In this document: in pieces, positions 11,646 to 24,700 of the stretch | Layout: each line of letters begins with the position of its first letter | How positions within the stretch are numbered: the first letter of the stretch is position 1 | Position numbers and translations under genes: made by a program | The notes under the pieces: generated by a model | What the model saw: the letters and a program-made list of their open reading frames with translations, nothing else | What the model was told of the DNA's origin: nothing | Database searches by the model: none | Source of the DNA: Mactromeris polynyma | Taxonomy: Eukaryota; Mollusca; Bivalvia; Venerida; Mactridae | Assembly: GCA_032209605.1 (NCBI GenBank) | Contig: JASFXZ010000020.1 | Span: 69,501 to 133,500, forward strand | Direction of reading: 5' to 3' | Length of the DNA: 64,000 nucleotides

Positions 11646-12945
11646 GATCGATGTCCAAACTCTCTAACTTACCATTCAAACCATGAGGACTGCTACCTAT
11701 TACATACTCTATAAACAAAACGTTCTATTCATTATCTTCATATATATATTGATGAACTTTCTATGTTGTTTATTTGTATGCAAGAAGTCTGTACAATATA
11801 AAAATGTTTGTTTCAATGTTCAAATGAAGATAATTATCATTACACTTTGTGAAACAATTGTGATAATCGATCAATTTGTAATGTTTATATATTGTTTGTT
11901 TGGTGCTTAACTAATCTATCTCAATATTGGTACTGACACAGGTACAATAGTTGTGTGTCTGTCCATAGATATACAATGTATAAACTAATTGTACATTATG
12001 TTATCTCTGTTAACACCATGTGATACCATATGACATATTAGCTTAAGTAAATAATAGCTGATATTGTTCACAATGTAATGTTGCCAGTATTAACATTAAT
12101 CTATTCATTATCATAAAATGACAGTTTTTTGGATGTGCAGTTGTTGGAATTAATGAAGATGAGCTTAGAAGTGCCGGTAGAAGTGCCGGTAGAAGTGCCG
12201 GTAGAAGTGCCGGTAGTCATTTTTCTACAATCGTTTTGTGCATGAATATTTAATTGTAATTGAGTGCTAGAATAGACTGACCAGACATAAATTATGTCAT
12301 CGTTGACAAAAGATCTTTCATAAATGTACACATTTATTGTATCACAGGGTTAATTCTAAGTCTGATTTTCAATGAGAGAATTGCTCCCATTTGTCCAAAA
12401 TTGGTGAGAGAATTTCAATTTCAGCTAGATTTTTAATGAGAAATGGGAGACGCAATAATAAAACATTGATTGATAAGTAATTTTATTCATATTGACTAGA
12501 ATGAAACACTTGTGTATTGATATCAACTGATGCTACGTAATTTATTAAACTGATTATGTTACAATGCGTATGGCAGACGACGTTTTCTCATCTCATTACT
12601 GTGCATCACTTCAGATAATATAGACGTTTATAAAATACAGTGTGTAAAACGTTTGTAAACAATTGAGCAAAAAGACGTTAAATTAGCGAAAAGGCACAAA
12701 ATACGCAAAATGCGAGCCAGCGCATATTCTATCGCATTTATGTTTTTTCAATGAGATTTAGACGATTTTTGTGCGAGCAATCGCAAAAATTGCTTGCTTA
12801 AATTATCCCTGTATTAAGGTGTGGACATAGTTCTGTTTTTCTAAGTTTGGTTAATAAGTGTACTAGATACTTCATATTGAAGAAAATAAATATCTCAAAA
12901 TAAAACAAATATTACAATATATACTTCAATTTTTAATCAAATATA
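11646..12945. other. intergenic spacer with a small 12-bp repeat
   Basis: AT-rich sequence. The only tandem structure I see is four copies of tagaagtgccgg near 12166-12214. The open frames here have no support as genes. Confidence 0.5.
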
Positions 12946-13105
12946 CAGTAAAACCTCAATAATAAGACCACCCTTGGGTCCCTTGAAAGCTGGTCTTCTT
13001 ATTGAGGTGGTCTTAATATTGAGGTTAAATAAGAAACAAAACAGTAAAAAGGGTCTTGAAAATGGTGTTCTTAATTTTGAGGTGGTCTTTAGTGAGGTTT
13101 TACTG
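12946..13105. mobile_element. 160-bp MITE with TA target duplication
   Basis: Terminal inverted repeats CAGTAAAACCTCA and TGAGGTTTTACTG are flanked on both sides by TA. TIRs beginning CAGT with TA duplication are typical of Tc1/mariner and pogo/Tigger non-autonomous elements. The interior has further inverted copies of gaggtggtctta. Confidence 0.8.
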
Positions 13106-13107
13106 TA

Positions 13108-13600
13108 CCCTAAAATTGACAGGTGAGATTCAAAGTCAGAACCTTGACATTTAAAGTGAATGGTATTGATGACTTGATGCTCGGACCACTTGGCAACAGT
13201 GTTAATTACAGTGTTAGTAATATAGGGGTTAAAACATTTTAAGCTTAAATACTATCAAAAAAAAAATGTCCTAGATAGCAAATAAAAGATGATATCACTA
13301 TTATTTTGTCATAACCACATTATATACCTGGTTGTATCATTGTAATGTGTTGTTCCCAATGTTATTGTCATTATTTTAGATTACAAATTGATAAAAAAAT
13401 ATCATTGTTTTGATAAATAATGTCACCAAAGACTATGATTGGGGATAATAATAACCTATCAGAATTACTTCCTTGATACACAAATGATACACAGTGTTAT
13501 TTAAATACCAAATATATTTTACCTCGTTCATGTCGGATTTTCCTATCTTCTGTATTAACTTTGTGTTGAATTGGAGTAAGTTTAACATATTTCATGACAT
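13108..13600. other. intergenic spacer upstream of the ankyrin-type gene
   Basis: AT-rich, no recognisable element or exon. Confidence 0.5.
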
Positions 13601-13605
13601 AACTA

Positions 13606-14250
13606 TTCCTTATCCCAATAATCATACCATTATGTATCCCCATTATCTTACCATTATGTATCCCAATAATCATACCATTCTGTATCCCAATAATCATACC
13701 ATTCCTTATCCCAATAATCTTACCATTCCTTATCCCAATAATCTTACCATTCCTTATCCCAATAATCATACCATTGTGTATCCCAATAATCATACCATTG
13801 TGTATCCCAATAATCTTACCATTCCTTATCCCAATAATCTTACCATTCCTTATCCCAATAATCTTACCATTATGTATCCCAATAATCTTACCATTCCTTA
13901 TCCCAATAATCTTACCATTATGTATCCCAATAATCATACCATTCCTTATCCCCATAATCATACCATTCCGTATCCCAATAATCATACCATTCCTTATCCC
14001 AATAATCTTACCATTCCTTATCCCAATAAACTTACCATTATGTATCCCAATAATCATACCATTCCTTATCCCCATAATCATACCATTCCGTATCCCAATA
14101 ATCATACCATTCCTTATCCCAATAATCTTACCATTCCTTATCCCAATAAACTTACCATTATGTATCCCAATAATCTTACCATTCCTTATCCCCATAATCT
14201 TACCATTCCTTATCCCAATAATCATACCATTCCTTATCCCAATAATCTGA
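13606..14250. repeat. 24-bp minisatellite, about 27 copies
   Basis: Unit cccaataatcttaccattcc plus ttat, with variants (catacc, ccttat/tgtatc/ccgtat). A six-unit block recurs identically (around 13940-14040 and 14060-14160), which shows higher-order duplication. Long frames on both strands (NPNNLTIPY-like and GIRNGKI-like) are periodic artefacts. Confidence 0.95.
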
Positions 14251-14548
14251 GTGTATCTGGACTACTTGACACTGTCACAAAGTGGGGACACGTTGGTAGT
14301 TCTGATACACAAACCTTTGTATTATGATGTTTTAATTTCTGTTTCTTTCAGATTTAAACCATGCTTCTATCAACACAGATGTTCCTGCCCACAGAAGCTT
14401 CCATTTTACCCAGACTCCACTATATAGAAGATATAGCCGACCTACCTCCACACTAACCAACCTCACTCACAGTCTAATATAATGGAGACAAGTCTTTCAC
14501 CACCAACCTTTGTTCCTACCTTCCCTTACCTCAGCTATTTTATCATGG

Positions 14549-14640
14549 GAGACCAGTCTCAAAATTCAGAGTCTGATTGGTTGTTTATAAGCTATACCTT
14601 AGAATTGACCTATAGCAAGGCTTTATTCTGAGATTGGGAC
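14549..14640. mobile_element. dispersed MITE-like repeat, copy A
   Basis: Begins with gagaccagtctc and ends with attctgagattgggac. The interior tctgattggtt / aattgaccta motifs are shared with copies at 15.9, 19.6 and 50.2 kb. It lies in the presumed 5' leader of the ankyrin-type gene. Confidence 0.6.
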
Positions 14641-14694
14641 AATAAACAAATAAAGATTGACTTTTTTAACTCGCACAAGTTATCAATAAGTAAA

Positions 14695-15799
14695 ATGATG
14701 GGTTACTATCCAAACACTTGGCTTGTCAATATGTTTTCTAAACAGGATGATCAGGAGGGGTTTCTGCTGAACAGATCAAGAAGAGACGTTGATTTCACCC
14801 GATCTTTTGATATGGCTCTTCAGAATGAACAAACGTCATCAAAGCCAAACTCAAGTGATTTTACACAATCTGTTGCTGTTGTGCCATCTTCGACTGAAGG
14901 AAAATACTCAGTATATCCTGGTGTTCATGATAATGTTACGCAAGCAAGGAAACCTCCTGACTTAGAAAGTACAGATTCTTGGTTTTTGTCATCAGTGAAA
15001 TTTGGTCACAACATCGGTAACCCAGAGTTACGATACCAGAGATACGAGAATGAGAGCTCAGACTGGTCAACAAGAAAACTGTCAGTTAGTAGCACGACAA
15101 AACAGTCTGGTTCTAGATCTAGTGTATGTAGTAGAGCTTCGACAGAAAGTATTAAGACAAAACCGTCTGGTTCTAAATCAAATGTAGGAAGTAGAATTTC
15201 CCTAAATAGTATTAAGACAAAACAGTCTGGTTCTAAATCAAATGTAGGAAGTAGAATTTCCCTAAATAGTATTAAGACAAAACAGTCTGGTTCTAAATCA
15301 AATGTAGGAAGTAGAATTTCCCTAAATAGTATTAAGACAAAACGGTCTGGTTCTAAATCCAATTTAGGAAGTAGAGTTTCACTAGACAGATTATCACAAG
15401 TGTCAGAAATGAAAATTCCTGAACATTGTCAGTGTAATGGCCTCTATCACTCACACACTTTCGATGATGAGAAGTCATTTGGTAAAAGTATTCAGATAGA
15501 AAAGAAATTTATACCTCAACGAAAAAGCACTGAAGTATGGCAAGCCAATGACAATCAAGCTACTATATGTAACATGTTCTGGCGGTCAGAGATGTCATTC
15601 TCAGGATATATACATGGAGAAGCTTTAGTCGATTTTAAAAAACTTTGGCCAACAAAAAGTAAAATGGAGGTGACTTTAGCTGATAGTGTATGTGTAGAAG
15701 GAACTGGATTGAGAGATGCATTATGGGAATTGATACAACTTGTTATGTGTGGCGCTCCTGTCTGGATTTTGCAAGTTCTCATTGATTTGAAATTCATCG
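14695..15799 (+). CDS. ankyrin-type gene exon 1 (start, Ser-rich region)
   Basis: Starts at tandem ATGs (aaaatgatgg), so initiation could be at either. Residues 1-132 are polar. About 133-232 carry a 20-residue tandem repeat (core SIKTKQSGSKSNVGSRISLN). Residues ~233-368 are more globular, with FWRSEMSFSGYIHGEALVDF and RDALWELIQLVMCGAPVWIL, the latter resembling a first ankyrin-like helix pair. It ends in phase 1 at atcg|gtaagt. Upstream exons, if any, would be untranslated. Confidence 0.85.
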
Positions 15800-18700
15800 G
15801 TAAGTTAATTCAGATATTTGACTTGCATTCTAAAGTTGTGCGTAGTACATTTAGTTTGTTGTTACAATTATATTACCAGAAAGGTTTGATTGGTCGATGG
15901 AAGAAATATCTGTGTGTGAAGTTATAAATCTAATGTCAGAGACCAGTTTCAAAATGCAAGCATCTGATTGATTCTTAGCACAATCCTAAATTGACCAATT
16001 ACAAGGCTGCATTCGGAGATTGTTCACCATATTTAGTTTTAGTATTATATTATTTACATGACATTATTAGTTGTGTATTACAGGCAAGGATTATTACAAT
16101 GAGGCCGATGGTAGTCTCTTACATCTGGCGTGTGTTCTACAAAACCTGGATGCTGTACAGATATGTACACAGTATGGTGTATTGACGAACATCAAAGATA
16201 AATCTGGTAATATTACGCTGGGTCTTTATTAACAGAATATTAATTTATATTTACTGACAGTGAAACATCATGAACATGATCACCCGTAGTTCTGGAGAAA
16301 ATTGGTGTTTGTCCGTGGTCTGATTATTTAGTTAAAATATGTGTGTGGCAATAGTAAGTTCTGTACTGGGGAGGGTGGGGTGTGTGGCAATAGTAAGTTC
16401 TGTACTGGGGAGGGTGGGGTGTGTGGCAATAGTTAGTTCTGTACTGGGGAGGGTGGGGTGTGTGGCAATAGTAAGTTCTGTACTGGGGAGGGTGGGGTGT
16501 GTGGCAATAGTAAGTTCTGTACTGGGGAGGGTGGGGTGTGTGGCAATAGTAAGTTCTGTACTGGGGAGGGTGGGGTTTGTGGCAATAGTAAGTTCTGTAC
16601 TGGGGAGGGTGGGGTTTGTGGCAATAGTAAGTTCTGTACTGGGGAGGGTGGGGTATGTGGCAATAGTAAGTTCTGTACTGGGGAGGGTGGGGTATGTGGC
16701 AATAGTAAGTTCTGTACTGGGGAGGGTGGGGTATGTGGCAATAGTAAGTTCTGTACTGGGGAGGGTGAGGTGTGTGGCAATAGTAAGTTCTGTACTGGGG
16801 AGGGTGGGGTGTGTGGCAATAGTAAGTTCTGTACTGGGGAGGGTGGGGTGTGTGGCAATAGTAAGTTCTGTACTGGGGAGGGTGGGGTATGTGGCAATAG
16901 TAAGTTCTGTACTGGGGAGGGTGGGGTATGTGGCAATAGTAAATTCTGTACTGGGGAGGGTGGGGTATGTGGCAATAGTAAGTTCTGTACTGGGGAGGGT
17001 GGGGTATGTGGCAATAGTAAGTTCTGTACTGGGGAGGGTGGGGTATGTGGCAATAGTAAGTTCTGTACTGGGGAGGGTGAGGTGTGTGGCAATAGTAAGT
17101 TCTGTACTGGGGAGGATGAGTGTATGGCAATAGTAAGTTCTGTACTGGGGAGGGTGGGGTGTGTGGCAATAGTAAGTTCTGTACTGGGGAGGGTGGGGTG
17201 TGTGGCAATAGTAAGTTCTGTACTGGGGAGGGTGGGGCTTGTGGCAATAGTAAGTTCTGTACTGGGGAGGGTGGGGTGTGTGGCAATAGTAAGTTCTGTA
17301 CTGGGGAGGGTGGGGTATGTGGCAATAGTAAGTTCTGTACTGGGGAGGGTGGGGTGTGTGGCAATAGTAAGTTCTGTACTGGGGAGGGTGGGGTATGTGG
17401 CAATAGTAAGTTCTGTACTGGGGAGGGTGGGGTGTGTGGCAATAGTAAGTTCTGTACTGGGGAGGGTGGGGTGTGTGGCAATAGTTAGTTCTGTACTGGG
17501 GAGGGTTGGGTATAAGGGACTTAGTTCTGGCATCTCAGCTTTCACGTCTGTTCCAGTCTTGTAAATTAAAATGAATATTGTAATGTTTGTGCTTCAGGGA
17601 AAACAGCATTTGATGTGTGTGGATGTCCGAGAATCCGTAAACAGATACAAAATATGCCAGCCAAACTTCAGGCATCATTTTTGACCAACAAACACAGAAA
17701 TATGTCTCAACTGAAACCAACACAGCATGATGTGGATATTTTATTTAAACTTGCAAAATATCCTAAATGTCTGTATGAATTTCAGAAAAAACTGCAGGTA
17801 ACTATTTTGAGAATGTGTGATGTGTTATTTATAGATTCTTATTAAGTGATAATTGTATGGTTTAACATTATTTATGAAGCATTGACTTACTGAGCCATTT
17901 TAGTAGAATTTGTCCATATCAGGAAAGAGTGCTTTGGTACTCAGCCGTATGGAAATGCCACATATTTTCACAACATTGGTTATTAGGGCTATCATTGATA
18001 CACATTTTGGCAAATATGACAAATATTGAGGATATATTAATGTACCGATTATTTTTTAAATTCCTTTAATAGACTATTAACTCCTATACTTCTGTGTGTT
18101 TGTGTAAGTATGTTAACTCCTATACTTCTGTGTGTTTGTGTAAGTATGTTAACTCCTATACTTCTGTGTGTTTGTGTAAGTATGTTAACTCCTATACTTC
18201 TGTGTGTTTGTGTAAGTATGTTAACTCCTATACTTCTGTGTGTTTGTGTAAGTATGTTAACTCCTATACTTCTGTGTGTTTGTGTAAGTATGTTAACTCC
18301 TATACTTCTGTGTGTTTGTGTAAGTATGTTAACTCCTATACTTCTGTGTGTTTGTGTAAGTATGTTAACTCCTATACTTCTGTGTGTTTGTGTAAGTATG
18401 TTAACTCCTATACTTCTGTGTGTTTGTGTAAGTATGTTAACTCCTATACTTCTGTGTGTTTGTGTAAGTATGTTAACTCCTATACTTCTGTGTGTTTGTG
18501 TAAGTATGTTAACTCCTATACTTCTGTGTGTTTGTGTAAGTATGTTAACTCCTATACTTCTGTGTGTTTGTGTAAGTATGTTAACTCCTATACTTCTGTG
18601 TGTTTGTGTAAGTATGTTAACTCCTATACTTCTGTGTGTTTGTGTAAGTATGTTAACTCCTATACTTCTGTGTGTTTGTGTAAGTATGTTAACTCCTATA

Positions 18701-21700
18701 CTTCTGTGTGTTTGTGTAAGTATGTTAACTCCTATACTTCTGTGTGTTTGTGTAAGTATGTTAACTCCTATACTTCTGTGTGTTTGTGTAAGTATGTTAA
18801 CTCCTATACTTCTGTGTGTTTGTGTAAGTATGTTAACTCCTATACTTCTGTGTGTTTGTGTAAGTATGTTAACTCCTATACTTCTGTGTGTTTGTGTAAG
18901 TATGTTAACTCCTATACTTCTGTGTGTTTGTGTAAGTATGTTAACTCCTATACATCTGTGTGTTTGTGTAAGTATGTTAACTCCTATACTTCTGTGTGTT
19001 TGTGTAAGTATGCCCTAAATGTTTAAATGTTCAACATGTATTTTTACAATACCATTTAAGTAATCAATTCATATTCTTAACTTCACAGTACTATATTATA
19101 TTACCGACATTTGGAATACACTATCCACTAGAGCACTGTTTAACAAGCAGCTGACTACAAAGAGACATTATGCTAAATTGGTACATTTAGACTGTACCCA
19201 TTCTCCCTTATTTTCCCACCATAATATCGATATTTGTAAATGTGTATCGAATGTCACTCGTCAGGAAAATGATCATTGATGTGTGGATATTGATTGTATC
19301 AATGACAGCTTAATTGGTAATGCATGATCATTGATGTGTCGATATTGATTGTATCAATGACGGCTTAATTGGTAATGCATGATCATTGATGTGTCGATTT
19401 TGATTGTATCAATGACCGCTTAATTGGTAATGCATGATTTTGTACAGTATCACGTAAAATGTTTTACAAAATATTTTCAGCGAAACGTCTGATTACACAG
19501 GAATAGTTGAAGGATGTTTGTTTGTATGTTGAATGTATATTCATTGTTGTCATGTTATTCTGTCAAAATATTGTTTGAATATGACCTGTCTCAGATGGCA
19601 GCCTTGCCATTGGTCAATTTAAAGACTCATAAAGAAACATACAGTCAAATTTGGAGTTTTGAGACTAGTCTCTTCTCAAACTTTAAATGGCTGGCCCAGT
19701 TGGTAACATACACAAGACTTGGATTTCTTTCTGTATTTCAGACATTTGATTTAAATGTAAATAAATTACAAAAGGATGGACAGTTTCTGGTTCATGTTGC
19801 TGCTCGTGCTGGTACGTGCTCTTTTTTCTTTTCTTGTTAAATATTCCATACAATTCTATTTCAACACAATAAGTTACTGTACAATGTGTATCCTGTCTGC
19901 GTTGGTTGTACAAGTCCGACCTTTGATATGCAGGGTTATATTACATGGTTATCAACTATAAATCTTTTGAATACTATAGGTTTTGGCAACTTACAACTTT
20001 GGGTTCATATTTAAAGTTTGAGTATAAAATGAAGTTTTGGCTCATTACCAATTTGGCTTTATATGGAAGGTTTTGATTAGTTACAGGCTTTATATGGAAG
20101 GTTTTGATTAGTTACAGGCTTTATATGGAAGGTTTTGATTAGTTACAGGCTTTATATGGAAGGTTTTGATTAGTTACAACTTTATATGGAAGGTTTTGAT
20201 TAGTTACAACTTTTTTTGTATTTTTCGTTTAGTAAAAACTCATTGTTTATATTATTGTAGGTTTGGGTCACTTACCGTTTGCTTATATTATTGTAGGTTT
20301 GGGTCACTTACCGTTCCTTATGTCAATTGTTGGATTACAAAAAGCGGACATAGACTTGTACAATGATGAGGGAATGACTACATTAATGATTGCAGCTCAG
20401 GAAGGCAATGAAACATTATGTGAGGTAAAATAATGCTTGTTGGAGATTTGTGACAAATGACTGGTATATCTTGAAGACTCTTTTATGTACTAAGGACAAT
20501 CCTTGTCAATGTACATGTATTTAGTGTTTTTTCTATTCATCAATGGTTTCTGTTGTATATGCAGATATGGTTAGATGATACTGGCTAATGGTTTAAGGAA
20601 GGAAAGTATGTAATGTCTATAAGCAGTAAAGATTTGTTCACTTCCATGTGTATACAGTCAATCTTGTATTAAGAGACCACCCAAGGGACAGCCAAAAAAT
20701 GGTCGCTTAATAAAGTGGTCTCTTAATAGATATCAACAAATTTAATTAAGTTAAGAACAAATAAATGTCCAACTGAACAATCAAAACATATAAATACCAT
20801 CCTCTTTCCATTTAAATGAATCTATGTTGTGAAACAAAGCTTGTAAATTAAACTATTCTGTCATCTCACTAGGCAATAGAACATTAAGTATGTACAAATG
20901 CCTAATTCTGAAATTCCCCGTAAGTTATCCAATGTGACAAGGTTCCTGTACTTTGAATAGGTGTAGATGCCTCGTGCTTAAAATTCAATAAGTTTCTTAT
21001 CACACACGCTAAGTAAAATGCAAAACACAGACACACACATTTACACGGTACATAATAGTTTTCAGTCTATAATTAGTACACTGTACTCATCACACAGTGA
21101 CAAGAATCTGCACATGGCGTGACGTCATGTACTCATCACACAGTAACAAGAATCTGCACATGGCGTGACGTCACATCACACAGTAACAAGAATCTGCACA
21201 TGGCGTGACGTCATGTACTCATCACACAGTAACAAGAATCTGCACATGGCGTGACGTCATGTACTCATCACACAGTAACAAGAATCTGCACATGGCGTGA
21301 CATCACATCACACAGTAACAAGAATCTGCACATGGCGTGACATCATGTACTCATCACACAGTAACAAGAATCTGCACATGGCGTGACATCATGTATTCAT
21401 CACACAGTAACAAGAATCTGCACATGGCGTGACGTCATGTACTCATCACACAGTAACAAGAATCTGCACATGGCGTGACGTCATGTACTCATCACACAGT
21501 AACAAGAATCTGCACATGGCGTGACGTCATGTACTCATCACACAGTAACAAGAATCTGCACATGGCGTGACGTCATGTACTCATCACACAGTAACAAGAA
21601 TCTGCACATGGCGTGACGTCATGTACTCATCACACAGTAACAAGAATCTGCACATGGCGTGACGTCATGTTCTCATCACACAGTAACAAGAATCTGCACA

Positions 21701-24700
21701 TGGCGTGACGTCATGTACTCATCACACAGTAACAAGAATCTGCACATGGCGTGACGTCATGTACTCATCACACAGTAACAAGAATCTGCACATGGCGTGA
21801 CGTCATGTACTCATCACACAGTAACAAGAATCTGCACATGGCGTGACGTCATGTACTCATCACACAGTAACAAGAATCTGCACATGGCGTGACATCACAT
21901 CACACAGTAACAAGAATCTGCACATGGCGAGACATCATGTACTCATCACACAGTAACAAGAATCTGCACATGGCGTGACATCACATCACACAGTAACAAG
22001 AATCTGCACATGGCGTGACATCACATCACACAGTAACAAGAATCTGCACATGGCATGACGTCATGTACTCATCACACAGTAACAAGAATCTGCACATGGC
22101 GTGACGTCATGTACTCATCACACAGTAACAAGAATCTGCGCATGGCGTGACGTCATGTACTCATCACACAGTAACAAGAATCTGCACATGGCGTGACATC
22201 ATGTACTCATCACACAGTAACAAGAATCTGCACATGGCGTGACGTCATGTACTCATCACACAGTAACAAGAATCTGCACATGGCGTGACATCACATCACA
22301 CAGTAACAAGAATCTGCACATGGCGTGACGTCATGTACTCATCACACAGTAACAAGAATCTGCACATGGCGTGACGTCATGTACTCATCACACAGTAACA
22401 AGAATCTGCACATGGCGTGACATCACATCACACAGTAACAAGAATCTGTACATGGCGTGACATCACATCACACAGTAACAAGAATCTGCACATGGCGTGA
22501 CATCACATCACACAGTAACAAGAATCTGCACATGGCGTGACGTCACATCACACAGTAACAAGAATCTGCACATGGCGTGACATCACATCACACAGTAACA
22601 AGAATCTGCACATGGCGTGACATCACATCACACAGTAACAAGAATCTGCACATGGCGTGACATCACATCACACAGTAACAAGAATCTGCACATGGCGTGA
22701 CGTCACATCACACAGTAACAAGAATCTGCACATGGCATGACATCACATCACACAGTAACAAGAATCTGCACATGGCGTGACGTCACATCACACAGTAACA
22801 AGAATCTGCACATGGCGTGACGTCATGAATTCAGTAATGACAAAGTATTAACAGCTAATAACTGGAATAATACTCAAACTATAATCCATGTGTGTATTAA
22901 TACAGGCTGACAGTAATAAACGGTTTTTATAAGATAATGATTTTACGGGGTCTATTAAACAGGATTACATATGAAACACAGTGAGAGTTTACACATTGGA
23001 ACCCAGTGTTCAATTTTACCATGTGTTTTTGTCTGACCTGTTCATTCTCTTGTTGAGTATAAAGAAGTTTGTCGGCACGACAATCTTTAAAGTAAAGAAA
23101 AAAGAGGGCGAGTCGGCATAAAATGGATTATTTAACTATTTTATTCCTGTCGGGACTGGTTGAATGCGGTCACAGGTCGCGTTAGAGAAAAGTCGTTTAA
23201 TAGATACCATCGGGCGGGAATTTGAGTTTTCGCTTACTGCAAATCAAGATTGACATTATATACACTATATGTATGTTTTCAGACACTGATGTGTATTTTT
23301 GGTGCTGATCCAAACAAACAAAATGAGAAAACAAAGAAAACTGCACTGCATTATGCTGTCTACAACCACTATATCAACGTTGTCAAGTAAATATTTATAT
23401 CTGTACTGCATTATGCTGTCTACAACCACTATATCAACGTTGTCAAGTAAATATTTATATCTGTACTGCATTATGCTGTCTACAACCACTATATCAACGT
23501 TGTCAAGTAAATATTTATATCTGTACTGCATTATGCTGTCTACAACCACTATATCAACGTTGTCAAGTAAATATTTATATCTGTACTTCATTATGCTGTC
23601 TACAACCACTATATCAACGTTGTCAAGTAAATATTTATATCTGTACTTCATTATGCTGTCTACAACCACTATATCAACGTTGTCAAGTAAATATTTATAT
23701 CTGCACTGCATTATGCTGTCTACAACCACTATATCAACGTTGTCAAGTAAATATTTATATCTGTACTGCATTATGCTGTCTACAACCACTATATCAACGT
23801 TGTCAAGTAAATATTTATATCTGTACTGCATTATGCTGTCTACAACCACTATATCAACGTTGTCAAGTAAATATTTATATCTGTACTGCATTATGCTGTC
23901 TACAACCACTATATCAACGTTGTCAAGTAAATATTTATATCTGTACTTCATTATGCTGTCTACAACCACTATATCAACGTTGTCAAGTAAATATTTATAT
24001 CTGCACTGCATTATGCTGTCTACAACCACTATATCAACGTTGTCAAGTAAATATTTATATCTGTACTTCATTATGCTGTCTACAACCACTATATCAACGT
24101 TGTCAAGTAAATATTTATATCTGTACTGCATTATGCTGTCTACAACCACTATATCAACGTTGTCAAGTAAATATTTATATCTGTACTGCATTATGCTGTC
24201 TACAACCACTATATCAACGTTGTCAAGTAAATATTTATATCTGTACTGCATTATGCTGTCTACAACCACTATATCAATGTTGTCAAGTAAATATTTATAT
24301 CTGCACTGCATTATGCTGTCTACAACCACTATATCAAGGTTGTCAAGTAAATATTTATATCTGTACTGCATTATGCTGTCTACAACCACTATATCAACGT
24401 TGTCAAGTAAATATTTATATCTGTACTGCATTATGCTGTCTACAACCACTATATCAACGTTGTCAAGTAAATATTTATATCTGTACTGCATTATGCTGTC
24501 TACAACCACTATATCAACGTTGTCAAGTAAATATTTATATCTGCACTGCATTATGCTGTCTACCACCACTATATCAACGTTGTCAAGTAAATATTTATAT
24601 CTGTACTTCATTATGCTGTCTACAACCACTATATCAACGTTGTCAAGTAAATATTTATATCTGTACTTCATTATGCTGTCTACAACCACTATATCAACGT

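Noticed and set aside
11683..11910. 75-codon hydrophobic frame as a small membrane protein
   Set aside because: AT-rich intergenic sequence gives hydrophobic translations by chance; no splice or conservation evidence.
13494..14327. Long open frames on both strands over the 24-bp array
   Set aside because: The unit length is a multiple of three and stop-free in several frames on both strands; no splice or start logic, no fold.
16324..17564. Frames of up to 385 codons in several reading frames, rich in PPSPVQNLLLP or CGNSKFCTGEGG
   Set aside because: They lie in intron 2 of a phase-consistent gene and are periodic translations of a 39-bp unit. A Cys/Gly-rich secreted protein was considered and dropped.
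18094..19026. 310-codon frame of a 12-residue repeat (YVNSYTSVCLCK)
   Set aside because: Pure 36-bp periodicity in intron 3; a second frame is equally open.
21085..22832. CRISPR-like regular array
   Set aside because: The intervals between conserved blocks are themselves repeats, not unique spacers; two unit lengths of a minisatellite.
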